From contig NZ_KN882168.1 of NCBI RefSeq assembly GCF_000934745.1, positions 124,001 through 188,000 of the forward strand: 64,000 nt of DNA, written 5' to 3'. The translations under genes were made by a program, and so were the position numbers. Numbering within the stretch: position 1 is the stretch's first letter; each line of letters opens with the position of its first letter. Below the pieces are notes generated by a model. The model had not been told where the DNA came from. It saw only the letters and a program-made list of their open reading frames with translations, and made no database searches. The stretch comes from Desulfonatronum thioautotrophicum. GTDB taxonomy: Bacteria > Desulfobacterota > Desulfovibrionia > Desulfovibrionales > Desulfonatronaceae. Shown piece after piece: positions 17,856 to 28,238 of the stretch.

Positions 17856-18524
17856 ATGCCATCGCGACTACCGTTCCACCAGGAACTTCAACGAATGCAC
17901 GACCATATCCTGCTCATTGCCGCCGCTGCCGAGGAAAGCCTGAACAAGGCCGTTCAGGCGATCAACCAACGTGACCTGGAAATCGCCGAGGAGGTGATTG
18001 AGGCGGACAAGCATATCAACATGCTGGAGTGCGAAATCAATGAGATGGCCCTCCAGATGCTTGCCCTCTCCCAGCCCGTGGCCAGGGACCTCCGGTTTAT
18101 CATCGGCGGAAACTGGATCGCCAGAAACATCGAGCGCGTGGGTGACCAGGCCGTGAACATCGCCGAACGGGCCATCCTGCTGGCCACCCGGCCACCTCTG
18201 CCAAACCAGGATATGCTGTCGCGCATCGCCGAAATCAGTGTGGAGATGTATAAAAACGCCATTGACGCCTTCCGCGGTCATGATGAAAAAATGGCCCGGT
18301 ATGTCTGCATATCCGATGAAGAAGTGGACGAACTGGACGTACTGATCCTGCGCAAGCTCATCGACCATATGATCAGCGACACATTTTCAGCCGAGCGTTC
18401 TGTGCATGCCCTGCTTGCGTCGCACTGCTTTGAGCGCGTAGCCGATCTCTCCGTGAACATCGCGGAAAATGCCATTTTCATCGACAAGGGCGAGAACATC
18501 AAACACAGCTGCCAAAAGCTTTAA
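17856..18524 (+). CDS. phoU: PhoU-family phosphate regulator, paralogue 2
   Basis: 222 aa, two PhoU repeats with ARNIERVGDQAVNIAERAI and ASHCFERVADLSVNIAENAI as the metal-binding signatures. Clearly homologous to paralogue 1 but diverged along the whole length, so this is an old duplication. GGAG lies upstream of the ATG at 17856. The two genes could be one transcript, interrupted by the 124-nt hairpin repeat; that repeat could attenuate or process the message. Confidence 0.92.
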   Translation: MPSRLPFHQELQRMHDHILLIAAAAEESLNKAVQAINQRDLEIAEEVIEADKHINMLECEINEMALQMLALSQPVARDLRFIIGGNWIARNIERVGDQAVNIAERAILLATRPPLPNQDMLSRIAEISVEMYKNAIDAFRGHDEKMARYVCISDEEVDELDVLILRKLIDHMISDTFSAERSVHALLASHCFERVADLSVNIAENAIFIDKGENIKHSCQKL

Positions 18525-18599
18525 ACAGGATTTAAAACAGTATAAAGGCGGGTTTCAACTTTACCATCCATTCCGGGACATGGTAGCGATATCGCGGCC

Positions 18600-20093
18600 A
18601 TGTCCCACACCGCCCCCTCCCCTGCTCCCCATCCGTCGCTTCATCGCCTCCTGAGCGACCTGCACCGTGCCTTGCCTCCTTCTGAGGATGTCTTCCTCGT
18701 AGGCGGCGGAGTTCGCGACCTGCTCCTGGATCGCCCCTTGAAAGACATGGACCTGGCCTGTCGCGACGCCGAGTACGTCGCCCTCAGGCTGGCCAGGACC
18801 CTTGACGCAGCCTTCGTCCCCCTGGGCCGGGACCATGACCCACCGAGCTTTCGGGTGGTTTTGCGCGACTCCGGCCGACACGGAACCGAATCCAACCAAT
18901 CCTTTCTGGACGTCACGGAAGTCCACGGCCGGGACATTGTGGAAGACCTGGGACGTCGCGACTTCACGGTCAACGCCATGGCCCTTGCCCTGCGCGACCT
19001 CTCAGCTTTGACGAATCCCGGCCCATCCTTGATCGACCCTTACGGAGGCCTGGACGACCTGCACCGTGGCCTGATCCGGCAAACCGGTCCGCAAACCATT
19101 GCCGACGACCCGGCACGCATCCTGCGCGGATTCCGGCTGCGCGCCCAACTGGGTTGGGCCCTCGACCATGCCACTCTGGACGAGATCGAAAAGCGGGCCC
19201 CGGCCCTGGCCAAGGTTCCAGCGGAACGCCTGACATCCGAACTGCGATTGATTCTGGAATGTCCGGGAGGCGGACGGCTGTTGGCGGAAATGGAACGGGC
19301 CGGGGTGTTGGCCGTCCTGTTTCCGGAGTTGCGGGACATGCGAGGCTGCGGTCAGAACCATTTCCACCATCTGGACGTGTTCCACCACTCCCTGGCCGCG
19401 GTGGACCACTGCGAAGTCCTGCTCGCGGAACTCGACGCCGTATTCGGCGAGCTTCGGGAGCCGATCCTGGCCGTGCTTAAGGGATGGCGACTGCCCTGGC
19501 TCAAACTGGCCGTGCTGCTGCACGACATCGGCAAGCCCGGGACCAAAGCCCACCGGTCTACCAGAGAAAACACGGAACGGATCACGTTTTACGGCCATGA
19601 CGCCCTGGGCGCGGCCATGGCCGAATCCATCGCCGTACGGTTGCGGCTGTCCACGGCGGAACGCAAATACCTGACGGGCTTGATCCGCCATCACCTGCAC
19701 GTGGGCGTGCTGCTCCGCCCGGAAGCCAAGCTGAAGGCTCGACTCCGCTGGATGCGTCGCCTCGGGCCGGACCTGATCCCCGCCATCCTGCTCTGCCTCG
19801 CCGACGTCCGCGCCACCCTCGGCCCGTCCAGTTCCCTTCAGGAACACCAGGCCCAGGAAATCCGGGGCGTTGCCCTGATCCGGGAATACCTGGAGCAGAC
19901 GCGGACAACCTTCAGCGTCGCCCCCCTGATCAACGGCCACGACCTCCTGGCCCTGGGCCTGCCGCCCGGCCCGCTTCTGGGCCGGATTCTCAAGCAACTG
20001 CAGGAAGCCCAGGACGCCGGGGAGATCACGACCAGGGAAGAGGCTTTGCAGATGGTCGATCAACTGCTGCCCGGTCGGGCAACCGCAAACTGA
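18600..20093 (+). CDS. tRNA nucleotidyltransferase / poly(A) polymerase family protein with HD domain
   Basis: 497 aa. Class II nucleotidyltransferase head: FLVGGGVRDLLLDRPLKDMDLAC gives the GG and DxD motifs (about residues 32-55), and GRRDFTVNAMALAL the next conserved block. A DDPARILRGFRLRAQLGW neck segment follows, then an HD phosphohydrolase domain (VLLHDIGKPGTK, later IRHHLHVGVLL). This is the architecture of CCA-adding enzymes with HD domain; sequence alone does not separate CCA-adding from A-adding or poly(A) polymerase. No good ribosome-binding site at ATG 18600. Confidence 0.85.
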   Translation: MSHTAPSPAPHPSLHRLLSDLHRALPPSEDVFLVGGGVRDLLLDRPLKDMDLACRDAEYVALRLARTLDAAFVPLGRDHDPPSFRVVLRDSGRHGTESNQSFLDVTEVHGRDIVEDLGRRDFTVNAMALALRDLSALTNPGPSLIDPYGGLDDLHRGLIRQTGPQTIADDPARILRGFRLRAQLGWALDHATLDEIEKRAPALAKVPAERLTSELRLILECPGGGRLLAEMERAGVLAVLFPELRDMRGCGQNHFHHLDVFHHSLAAVDHCEVLLAELDAVFGELREPILAVLKGWRLPWLKLAVLLHDIGKPGTKAHRSTRENTERITFYGHDALGAAMAESIAVRLRLSTAERKYLTGLIRHHLHVGVLLRPEAKLKARLRWMRRLGPDLIPAILLCLADVRATLGPSSSLQEHQAQEIRGVALIREYLEQTRTTFSVAPLINGHDLLALGLPPGPLLGRILKQLQEAQDAGEITTREEALQMVDQLLPGRATAN

Positions 20094-20186
20094 TCACGCA
20101 GCACCGGCCGGAGTTTCAGCAGTCAAATCGCTGCTATTATAATGGTTTAGGGTGAAAAAATAAAAATTTCCTGTTGATGCCTTTAG

Positions 20187-20293
20187 GCCGCCCTTACAGG
20201 GCTATTTTTGTTTTAACTTCATCAACCCAGGGCGTTGCCCTGGGCTATAATATGTCGCCCCGTTGGGGCTTCAGACAAGCCTGAAAGGGCGGC
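20187..20293. repeat. Multi-hairpin REP-like repeat
   Basis: Outer arms GCCGCCCTTACAG (20187-20199) and CTGAAAGGGCGGC (20281-20293) enclose two hairpins, CCCAGGGCGTTGCCCTGGG and GCCCCGTTGGGGC. Elements with these motifs are dispersed in many bacterial genomes. The gap 20094-20421 holds nothing else recognisable. It marks the left edge of the defence island. Confidence 0.75.
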
Positions 20294-20421
20294 ATAAAAT
20301 GATGCAACGCTAGCCCAAAACAACGATGGTCCTCTTGGAACGCCAGAAAATTTCAATATTCAACCTCAAGCAGTATCAGCATCCAGGGGCAATTGGATGT
20401 AAACCAATGATCTCGATGCAT

Positions 20422-21597
20422 TCACAATCGATGCAATTCGGCAAGCAGATAATCAAACCCAATCCTCTCTTGCTCAAGCCGGACTCGATCTCCCCAATGA
20501 TTCCGGCGCAATTGATCGTAAAGGGTGTTTTCATCAGCGCTCAGTCGTGCAAGACTTCTCGTTTCAGGCTGCGTCTCAACACCCCAGAACTGCCGATGGG
20601 CCAGCAGGGTTCTCCGTTCCATGAGAAACGACCTGACATGGGGCAAGAGCCCGCGCAACTGATTGAGAATGGCGAATCCATGGGTATCGATATCCCCCCA
20701 GTAGAAAATGTTCTTCCGGTTCAACCAGGCGGCAGCGGCGAAATTGTCGAACCCATATCCGGCCCCGAATATGACCATCGCGCCGGGGATACATGGAAAA
20801 GCCAGGAAATTGATTTCATTCTCGGTAATGAACACCTTCGATACCGGCAAATCAAGCGATGAAAAGGATGCCCTGGTCAGGGTGATATCCTGGTCGGATT
20901 CCATCGGCAGCAGCCGGACCTTCGCGTCCAATATCCGAAAGCGAACGAGTGCAGGCTTCTCCAGGAAACCGTAACGCCGGCAAAATCCGCCAATGCCCGT
21001 GTGCGCTTTTTCGATGGCATCCTCGGGCAAGACAAGATCCAGCAGCTCAGCCAACACGGCTCGATGCCCTTCAATCAGTTTGGTATGGATGTCCGGCAAA
21101 TCAAGCTGGCGCAGGTAGATTCCGGGCCGGGGATGCTTGCGCATCCAGGCGACAATTGTCAGCAGGCGCGGCCAGTCTTCGGCCAGTTCCAGAACCCGTA
21201 GTGGACGCTTTGCGAGAAAAGAGCTCAGCTCGGGCTGGCGCTTCCCGGTCAGATCGGCAATCATGGCAAACTGTTCGGCAGCCTTGCACTTGCCGATCAG
21301 TCCGAGGGCATCCTCCAGGGTATCGACCCAGATCGTCGCGGGGAGTTGATTGGATCCAAGGACCCGATGGTTGATAACGCGCCATTCGATCCGATACCGA
21401 CCCGCGGCAGCGGACAATTTGGCGATCCAGTCGCGCACCTCGGGAAACCGTTCGCTCAGTTCCCGCGAATCAGGACCTTTGAGCGTCAAACGCCTGGGGA
21501 AAATCGACTCTCCGCCAACCAGGGAAGCAAGCAGGAGGCCGCGATCCCAGAGCTTCCGAACCTGCGCGACAAGATCAGTCGGCGTGGTCCACCTCAT
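20422..21597 (-). CDS. jetD: Wadjet nuclease subunit JetD
   Basis: 391 aa. N-terminal DUF3322-like region and C-terminal DUF2220 Toprim-like (topoisomerase VI subunit A-related) domain. [14 protein letters not shown] carries the Toprim glutamate and [14 protein letters not shown] the DxD metal site (about residues 290-300). In type I Wadjet, JetD nicks or cleaves circular DNA after loop extrusion by JetABC. It overlaps jetC by 4 nt (ATGA), so the four jet genes are coupled. Length and motifs look intact. Confidence 0.93.
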   Translation of the reverse strand: MRWTTPTDLVAQVRKLWDRGLLLASLVGGESIFPRRLTLKGPDSRELSERFPEVRDWIAKLSAAAGRYRIEWRVINHRVLGSNQLPATIWVDTLEDALGLIGKCKAAEQFAMIADLTGKRQPELSSFLAKRPLRVLELAEDWPRLLTIVAWMRKHPRPGIYLRQLDLPDIHTKLIEGHRAVLAELLDLVLPEDAIEKAHTGIGGFCRRYGFLEKPALVRFRILDAKVRLLPMESDQDITLTRASFSSLDLPVSKVFITENEINFLAFPCIPGAMVIFGAGYGFDNFAAAAWLNRKNIFYWGDIDTHGFAILNQLRGLLPHVRSFLMERRTLLAHRQFWGVETQPETRSLARLSADENTLYDQLRRNHWGDRVRLEQERIGFDYLLAELHRL

Positions 21598-24500
21598 CCC
21601 TGCATCCTGGACTTGTCGGCCCGATATTCTTCAATGCTCAGATTGCGCAAGACGGAGTTGCGGCCTTCTTCGTTGTGAACGAAACCGACGCTGGCGACAA
21701 AAGGCTCAATGATGTGAATCTTCTGCAACGGCGTGACGATCAGCAGTTGCAGATTGAGCTGCGCGAACAACCGCAAACCATACTGGGCCGATTCGTCGGA
21801 ACCGCGCCCGAACGCCTCGTCGATCACCACGAAACGGAAGGAGCGGGAGCGCACTGCTCCCCACTCCAGCCCGAATTGATAGGCCAGACTGGCGGCCAGG
21901 ACGGTGTAGGCCAGTTTTTCCTTCTGTCCTCCCGACTTGCCACCGGAATCCGCATAATGTTCATGCTCGGTGTCATCCTCACGCCAGCGCTCGCTGGCGG
22001 CGAATACGAACCAATTGCGCACATCGGTCACCTTGGCCGTCCAGCGCCGATCCATATCCGAGTGTTCATCCCGGCCCCGGAACCGTTCGATGATTCGCTT
22101 CACCTGGAGGAATTTTGCCTCCGAATACTGGGCATTCTCCGATCCGGTGAGCGCACCTTCGGTACAGGCACGCAACTCGGTCTGGAAGTCACGGATGTCG
22201 GCGTCGAGATTTGTCTGTGCTTCGAGACGGATATAACGACCCGGATTGTAATCAATCTGGGTGAGCGATGCGTTGATCTGGGCAATACGCTCCTTGATGG
22301 TCTCCCGTTCGCGTGCCAGCTGGGATTGAAAATTCGCCACCTCCCGGATGGTGTTCTCGTTCAGGAGTTCCTTGAAACGTCCTTCAAACCGGGGCAGGTC
22401 ATCGGCCTGCAGTTGATCCAGCATGGACCTGTATTCCGGGGCGGCGGCCAAATTGGCATCGACCTCACCTGTCTCCAGCCTCCACATCCCTTTGTATTCG
22501 GTCATGGCCTTGACGATCTTTTCGGACAGACGCTTGATCTTCGCATCTTCGGCGTCGATCCTGGTCTGCAGCCAGTCACGCATGTCGCGCTCACGATTGT
22601 CGCAAGATTCGACCGTCAGCATCTGCCCGCCAAGCGCTTCCTCACGCATCGCTTCCAGCAGTCCAAATCTCTGGACAATATCTTCCGTGGTTCCCGAGAA
22701 AAGAGCTTGTGCTTGTTGCCGCAGCTCTTGCGCGGCGCTGATTTTTTGCTCGGTTTTTGAACGCTTGTCCTTCCGTTCATCAAGCTGCCTCTCCGTTTCC
22801 TTCAACTCATCTTCCAGCGCGGCCAATTGCGCCGTCAGGGTCTTGAGCAGATCGGAGGCCGCCTCAAGTTCACGCTTCTCGGCTTCCAACCTGGAAATGG
22901 CAACCGCCAGAGGTTTCCAGTCGAGATCACGAAAGACGGTGTATTCGCCCAGCTTGTCGAGGACCGTGAGGCGCTCTTTGAGTGCGGAATGCTCCTTTTG
23001 CAGCCTGCCGATGCGACCGGCAAGGTCGGCAAGGTGCGATTCCTGCCGTTTGGCGTCCTTTTCCAACGCCGCGATTTTTTCGGCGTTGCTCCAGCCAAGG
23101 ACATAGCGGCGACGATCATCGATCCGATGCCGGTCATCCTTCTCATGCCGCTCTCCGGGCGCCTTGATCTGTCCGGCCTTGGTAATGGCCCGGGTTTCAC
23201 GGCGAAACCGTTCCTGGTCCTCGCAGCAGGCCAGATCAAAGCGGTGGGCCACCTCCCGTTCGATCCAGTCGAAAAAGGGCGAATCAGGCTTGACTTGCAG
23301 CTTGCGCACCAGTGAGTCCGTATGAAGCGAAGGCAAGCCTCCGCGCACCCCTTCCCGTACCCGGAAATAAACCAGCCGCCCCCGCAGGTGGGTTTGGTCG
23401 ACCCACTGCGCTACCCTGGCGTAATACCGATCCGGAACCAGCAGCGACAAGCCGAAGCCGTGGAGCAGCCTTTCGACGGCGCCTTCCCAGTCACGTTCAT
23501 CCTCGCGCACCCGCAGCAGCTCACCGGCAAACGGCATCTCCTCTTCGGCCAGATTCAACGCCTGACAGAGGTTGCGCCGCATGGAGATCTGCTTCTCGTC
23601 GATATTGCTGACTCGGGCTTTCAACCCCGCGATCTCCGCTTTCAACTGATCGTAATCAGCCCGCCCCTGGGCAAAAAAGACACCTGCCTCATTGAGATCG
23701 TTCTGTGTCCGGGCTTCGGCCTCTTCCGCGGATTCCCGCCAATTGGCGAGATCAGACCGCTGTCGCAGAAATTCTTCGCCGGTCGCGGAGGGGTGTTCCC
23801 CCAAGGCGCGTACCAGCTCCTCATAACGCGAGGCTCTCTGTTGCCGACGCTTCAATTCATCCTGGTTTTGGAGAATTTCCCGGCTGATGCTTTCAATACG
23901 GTCACCACCATTGTCCGCAATGGTGCGACGAAGCTCACCCCCCTTGCCTTGCTGGGCGCGACGCTGCTCCTCCAGTCGCTCGATGGCGACCCGGTATCGG
24001 GTCAATTCTTCATCCAGCGAGGTAAGACGTTTATCGAGAAGATCGAGTTTCAGGGTGGCGAACCAGGGGCGCAGGGCGTCGCGACAAGCTCGCAGATCAT
24101 CCGTGGTTTTGGCGAGTTCCCGGTGTCGCTCGCAATCGGCCACCAGAGGAGTAAGCATCTCCACTTGGCGTTTGGCTTTGAGAACCGCCTCGTGAGCTCT
24201 GTTGAGATCCTCGAAGTGGCCGATCAGGGCGGAAATACGCGGCGCGACATCAAAGGGCTCAAGCATGTGGCTGCGCACGAAATCGGTCAGGTTCCCGACC
24301 GATTTGAGCGACACGGTTTGATGGAACAGATCCATCGCCTGTTCGTTAGGAATGCCCAAACGACGGCGAAACCACGAACCGTAGTGAGGAAAACCGTCAA
24401 ATAATTCAACACCGTTTGACCGGAGCTTTTTGCGCAGGCCGACCATTTCGCTGCCGAATCCGGAAAAATCAGCCGCAATGGAAAGATCACGTTCACAGGC

Positions 24501-24959
24501 CGCATACAGGCGAGCTGGTTGCGCACCAGCTTCCTTCATCCAGAAAACCTGCGCCAAAGTGATGGTCTTGTTGTAGCCGGCGTTGTGAAAAACGCCGAGG
24601 ATCACCGAATAACTGTTGACGTCGCGCAGGGCCACCGGCCTGGCGCTGCCCAGGGTTTCCTGGCGCTCCGATTTGAAAAACCCGAGCACATAGGACTTGA
24701 GGGAACGTTCACGACTGTCGGCTCCGGCAGCCTTGTTGTAGGCAACCCGATGACTGGGAACCAGCAGGGTGGTGACGGCGTCGACCAGGGTCGATTTTCC
24801 GGAACCAATATCCCCGGTCAAAAGGCCGTTTTTTCCGCCCAGGCGCAGTGTCCAGATCCGCCCGTCAAAGGTTCCCCAGTTGAAAACTTCCAGCCGCTGC
24901 AGACGAAATCCGGCCATCCGGTCATCGTTCATAAACTCCAAAAAGAGTTGCTCAGCCAT
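21594..24959 (-). CDS. jetC: Wadjet SMC-like ATPase JetC
   Basis: 1121 aa, MukB/MksB-like. Walker [21 protein letters not shown] near the N-terminus, long coiled coils in the middle ([20 protein letters not shown] and similar), ABC signature [15 protein letters not shown] and Walker [17 protein letters not shown] near the C-terminus. It is the motor of the Wadjet complex. ATG 24959 ([13 protein letters not shown]) overlaps the end of jetB by 8 nt; the frame is open further upstream, but that part overlaps jetB and is not conserved-looking. Confidence 0.95.
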   Translation of the reverse strand: MAEQLFLEFMNDDRMAGFRLQRLEVFNWGTFDGRIWTLRLGGKNGLLTGDIGSGKSTLVDAVTTLLVPSHRVAYNKAAGADSRERSLKSYVLGFFKSERQETLGSARPVALRDVNSYSVILGVFHNAGYNKTITLAQVFWMKEAGAQPARLYAACERDLSIAADFSGFGSEMVGLRKKLRSNGVELFDGFPHYGSWFRRRLGIPNEQAMDLFHQTVSLKSVGNLTDFVRSHMLEPFDVAPRISALIGHFEDLNRAHEAVLKAKRQVEMLTPLVADCERHRELAKTTDDLRACRDALRPWFATLKLDLLDKRLTSLDEELTRYRVAIERLEEQRRAQQGKGGELRRTIADNGGDRIESISREILQNQDELKRRQQRASRYEELVRALGEHPSATGEEFLRQRSDLANWRESAEEAEARTQNDLNEAGVFFAQGRADYDQLKAEIAGLKARVSNIDEKQISMRRNLCQALNLAEEEMPFAGELLRVREDERDWEGAVERLLHGFGLSLLVPDRYYARVAQWVDQTHLRGRLVYFRVREGVRGGLPSLHTDSLVRKLQVKPDSPFFDWIEREVAHRFDLACCEDQERFRRETRAITKAGQIKAPGERHEKDDRHRIDDRRRYVLGWSNAEKIAALEKDAKRQESHLADLAGRIGRLQKEHSALKERLTVLDKLGEYTVFRDLDWKPLAVAISRLEAEKRELEAASDLLKTLTAQLAALEDELKETERQLDERKDKRSKTEQKISAAQELRQQAQALFSGTTEDIVQRFGLLEAMREEALGGQMLTVESCDNRERDMRDWLQTRIDAEDAKIKRLSEKIVKAMTEYKGMWRLETGEVDANLAAAPEYRSMLDQLQADDLPRFEGRFKELLNENTIREVANFQSQLARERETIKERIAQINASLTQIDYNPGRYIRLEAQTNLDADIRDFQTELRACTEGALTGSENAQYSEAKFLQVKRIIERFRGRDEHSDMDRRWTAKVTDVRNWFVFAASERWREDDTEHEHYADSGGKSGGQKEKLAYTVLAASLAYQFGLEWGAVRSRSFRFVVIDEAFGRGSDESAQYGLRLFAQLNLQLLIVTPLQKIHIIEPFVASVGFVHNEEGRNSVLRNLSIEEYRADKSRMQG

Positions 24960-25587
24960 CCTCGTCGCCTCCAGGACCCCTGGCTTGCTGCCGATATTCG
25001 GCCAATCGTTGCTCAAAATCAGCAAGCCACTGCGCATCGACGAACGCCTTGATAATGCGCCGAACTTCAACCATCTGCCCTTGTCCCCGCAAGCGGCGGA
25101 TGAAGCCGAGCTCGGCAATCTTGTTCAAGGTGGCATCAACCTGATCGATAAGTTTCGCCTCGTTGCTGCCAGCCGGCAGAAAGATCCTGATCAATTCCAT
25201 CACTTCATCCCGGGAAAGAATCAGGCGCGTGTCTCCGCCACCGGCATCGAACTCGGCCAGTTTTTTCCGCAAAAGAGCGAGCAGCAAACTGACCGGATAG
25301 GAGAGCTGTCGCCGGGCAACCAGGCGCGGCATGACAGCCTGACCGTCCTCATCGTCGTTCTGCCGTGATCGCAAAAAAGCGTAGCCTTCCGCCTCATCGA
25401 GCATCAGATCCAGACCGAGGACAGCGACATAATCCCGAACGCTCGCTTGCAGAATCAGCAGCGAACTCCACAATCCCGGGTTGTCCTCCTGATAGAGCAC
25501 CCCCTTGAGCAGAGGTATCACCACGGACGAGAGTTCAGGGGTCGCCTTGGTTGAATGGCTGGCTGTGGTATCGACAACACTCATCAT
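24952..25587 (-). CDS. jetB: Wadjet subunit JetB (MksE-like, DUF4194)
   Basis: 211 aa. Matches DUF4194 ([14 protein letters not shown]-like start and [16 protein letters not shown], then [22 protein letters not shown]), the KITE-type winged-helix subunit that bridges the JetA kleisin. Overlaps jetA by 4 nt (ATGA) and jetC by 8 nt. Tail is acidic/Gly-rich. Intact. Confidence 0.92.
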   Translation of the reverse strand: MMSVVDTTASHSTKATPELSSVVIPLLKGVLYQEDNPGLWSSLLILQASVRDYVAVLGLDLMLDEAEGYAFLRSRQNDDEDGQAVMPRLVARRQLSYPVSLLLALLRKKLAEFDAGGGDTRLILSRDEVMELIRIFLPAGSNEAKLIDQVDATLNKIAELGFIRRLRGQGQMVEVRRIIKAFVDAQWLADFEQRLAEYRQQARGPGGDEDG

Positions 25588-27032
25588 CTGTTCCTCAGCA
25601 AGATAATACGCGGCAAAGTCGCCTGGCGCATGACACCGGTCTCCATCCGCCAGCTCACCTGTTCCTGAACCTCATCGTCCACGGCCGTTTTCGGCCATTC
25701 ACAGGCCAGCTGCAAATAGGCAACCAGTTCCGCCAATCCGTGGCGCAGCGGATGGCGAGCCACCACCTCGGCAAGGCTGATCTGGCTGCGCTCCTGGAGT
25801 TCCTGCCGGATATTCCGGGTCAACACGGCTCGGTCAACCACCACTTGGGCATAAAGAGCCGCCGTATCCACATCCGCATCCCCCTCGTCCAAGGCCATCT
25901 CGGCAATAAAGGGCCTGAGCGGCGGGCGATAGAGCGGTCGCTCCAGGGGGAGATCGACCGTTGCGGAAGTCTCGGACAAAGTCATGAAATCCCCGGACGG
26001 CAACTCCTCGCGCAACGCCAGAGCATGGCTTTCAATACTGTGCAGGATATCCATAATGCGACGGTTCTCCAGCCAGGCCTGATCATCGAGAAACCTCCGC
26101 AATTGCTCGGAAAGCCTGGCCACCGTTCGCTGGGTGTATTCTCCTGCTTCCAGCCAGTCGTAATGCACGCGATGCAGACGGGGTTCGGGATGCAGCGCGA
26201 GGATCGGCGGAAGGGACAAAACCTGCTCCAGTAGCCGGGTCAATTCTTCCTGGCGGGACTGGGACATCAGAAAATCCCAGAAGGCACGGAAGCTCTTTCC
26301 CTGGTCGGAATCGGCGATGGCGTCCCGCTCCCCCATGATCTCTTCGAGCAGCGCCCCTTTTGCTCCCTCCCAGAGGGCAATACGTTCACGGACCCGTCGG
26401 TCAAGGGTGCGAAAGTTGTGCTCCACCTCGCGAAAGTCGGTCAGGAGCTCCCGCGCCAGTTGTAAAAACTGTTGGAATCGATCCTTCAGACCGGTGTCGT
26501 CCAAAAGCGGAATATCACCGGCAAGAATGCGGGCGATCTCCACGTCGATATCGTTACGACGCTTTTGCAGTTCAGCGATGCGCACTTGTGGGTCGGTCTG
26601 GCTCCCTTCGCTCATCTGCCGCAGCAGCTCGAACAGGGTCAGCAGGCGGGATTCGGTACCGACAAAGGCGCGCTCGCTCAGCCCCTCCAGCCAGGCCAAG
26701 GCCTTTTCCGTCGCCGGGGTCAGGTCAAAGTGCGGATCGTCCGTCCCGGGCGGATAGAATTTTCGCAGCCACCCCTTGTCGTTTTCAGCCCAATCGTTGA
26801 GATAGCTTTGCGCGGTTCCGGGAAAGGTCTCGGCCCCGAGCTGCTCACGCAGGGCGAAGAGCTCGTCTTCCAACTCCTCGACCAGGTCTGCCTGAGACAA
26901 ATTGCGGACATTGGGCACAATGAACACCCGGTGCAGAAAACCGGCCACCAGCGGCGCGTGATGTGCGCGCAGCAACCGCCACGCGGGATGGTTCTGGCGG
27001 AGCAGCTCTAATGTGGCGTAGTCCAGGGCCAT
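25584..27032 (-). CDS. jetA: Wadjet kleisin-like subunit JetA (DUF3375)
   Basis: 482 aa, DUF3375. Opens MALDYATLELLRQNHPAWRLLRAHHAPLVAGFL, which is typical, with winged-helix ends and a helical middle (REVEHNFRTLDRRVRERIALWEG). It is the MksF-like kleisin of the Wadjet complex. GGAGGGATAAT precedes the ATG. Only 16 nt separate it from the upstream fic stop, so fic and jetABCD probably form one transcript. Confidence 0.93.
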   Translation of the reverse strand: MALDYATLELLRQNHPAWRLLRAHHAPLVAGFLHRVFIVPNVRNLSQADLVEELEDELFALREQLGAETFPGTAQSYLNDWAENDKGWLRKFYPPGTDDPHFDLTPATEKALAWLEGLSERAFVGTESRLLTLFELLRQMSEGSQTDPQVRIAELQKRRNDIDVEIARILAGDIPLLDDTGLKDRFQQFLQLARELLTDFREVEHNFRTLDRRVRERIALWEGAKGALLEEIMGERDAIADSDQGKSFRAFWDFLMSQSRQEELTRLLEQVLSLPPILALHPEPRLHRVHYDWLEAGEYTQRTVARLSEQLRRFLDDQAWLENRRIMDILHSIESHALALREELPSGDFMTLSETSATVDLPLERPLYRPPLRPFIAEMALDEGDADVDTAALYAQVVVDRAVLTRNIRQELQERSQISLAEVVARHPLRHGLAELVAYLQLACEWPKTAVDDEVQEQVSWRMETGVMRQATLPRIILLRNR

Positions 27033-27048
27033 ATTATCCCTCCAGGAG

Positions 27049-28053
27049 TTATCCGTCTCTGTACTGCGCCATGACCTGACGGCCCTTGTCGGTCAGGCGG
27101 TATTTCTGCTTGCTGCTGCGCGGCTTGTCGGGGATGGTCATTTCAATCAGTCCGGCATCCAGAGCCGGTAGCAGATAGGCCTTGCGGAAATGTTCATCGT
27201 CTTTCAGCCCGAGCGCCTCTTTGAGCTGTTGCCGGGTCATCTCTCCGACAAGCACTGAGAGAAGGCGAACTTCCGGGGTGACTTCCTGTGTAACTTCCGG
27301 GGTCGAGCTGGTCACCGTATCCAGGATCATCCGCAGCATGAAGGCGATAAACGGAGCGGAATCGCTCTTTTGGGTGCTTTCCTGAATGGCCTGGTAGTAC
27401 TCGGCCTGGTGCTCGAAGATCAGGCTTTCCACCGGGATGTCGGCGAACAGGGGACTCCAGCGGGCCAGAATCAGGCTCTGCCAAAGCCGCCCCATACGGC
27501 CGTTGCCGTCGGCGAAGGGGTGGATGAATTCAAACTCGTAGTGAAAGACCGAGCTGGCGATGAGCGGATGGACGTCGATGGCGGCAAGCCACCTGAACAG
27601 GTCGGCCATCAGATGCGGTACCCGGTTGGCAGGCGGGGCCATATGCATTACCTGCTGGCCCGCCATCACCCCCACGCCGCCATGCCGGTACAGCCCCGCC
27701 TCCTCAATCAGGCCGGACATGAGTATCCGGTGCGCCTCCAGCAGGTCTTTTTCCGCCTCGGGCTTCCAAGTCTCGAAGCGATCATAGGCGGCCAGGGCGT
27801 TTTTCACCTCCCGCACCTCGCGAGGCGGGGCAATGACCCGCTTGCCCTCCAGAATCGCGGTGATCTGCGCCGCACTCAGGGTGTTGCCCTCGATGGCCAG
27901 CGAGCCGTGAATGGTGCGGATACGGTTGATGCGCCGCAGCCGCAAGGCTCTTGCCTGGTCGGCGAGCACGGTCAGCCGCCCGATGGCCTCGCTGATCGCG
28001 GCGACCCGGTTCAGGATCTCCGGGGTGATGGTGTAGGGAGGCTGGTATTTCAT
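27049..28053 (-). CDS. Fic-family protein (AMPylase type), upstream of Wadjet
   Basis: 334 aa. Fic core HPFADGNGRMGRLWQ matches HxFx(D/E)GNGRxxR (about residues 178-192). The N-terminal inhibitory helix motif SLAIEGN fits (S/T)xxxE(G/N), so the enzyme should be autoinhibited. Family members transfer AMP to protein hydroxyls. The C-terminal ~70 residues (LSVLVGEMTRQQLKEALGLKDDEHF) form a winged-helix domain seen in many free-standing Fic proteins. Spacing of 16 nt to jetA suggests co-transcription; whether it works with Wadjet is unknown, and Fic genes are frequent passengers in defence islands. Confidence 0.88.
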   Translation of the reverse strand: MKYQPPYTITPEILNRVAAISEAIGRLTVLADQARALRLRRINRIRTIHGSLAIEGNTLSAAQITAILEGKRVIAPPREVREVKNALAAYDRFETWKPEAEKDLLEAHRILMSGLIEEAGLYRHGGVGVMAGQQVMHMAPPANRVPHLMADLFRWLAAIDVHPLIASSVFHYEFEFIHPFADGNGRMGRLWQSLILARWSPLFADIPVESLIFEHQAEYYQAIQESTQKSDSAPFIAFMLRMILDTVTSSTPEVTQEVTPEVRLLSVLVGEMTRQQLKEALGLKDDEHFRKAYLLPALDAGLIEMTIPDKPRSSKQKYRLTDKGRQVMAQYRDG

Positions 28054-28148
28054 GTTGTCTCCCTGCGGGGCTCACACGAAGGCACGAAGACACGAAGAAA
28101 GGCAAATGGCTCACGCGAAGACGCGAAGACGCAAAGAGAAACCCATTT

Positions 28149-28217
28149 CGTCGTTCCCGCGCAGGCGGGAACCCAGGGCTTTTGATTCTGGATGCTCGCC
28201 TGCGCGGGCATGACGAC
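28149..28217. repeat. Dispersed inverted repeat (GTTCCCGCGCAGGCGGGAA type)
   Basis: TCGTTCCCGCGCAGGCGGGA at the left end is mirrored imperfectly by TCGCCTGCGCGGGCATGACGA at the right. This element type is common in proteobacterial genomes. Left of it (about 28073-28140) is another short-period stretch (ACGCGAAGACGCGAAGACGC). Confidence 0.7.
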
Positions 28218-28238
28218 AGAGAGAATGCGCTTCATTGA

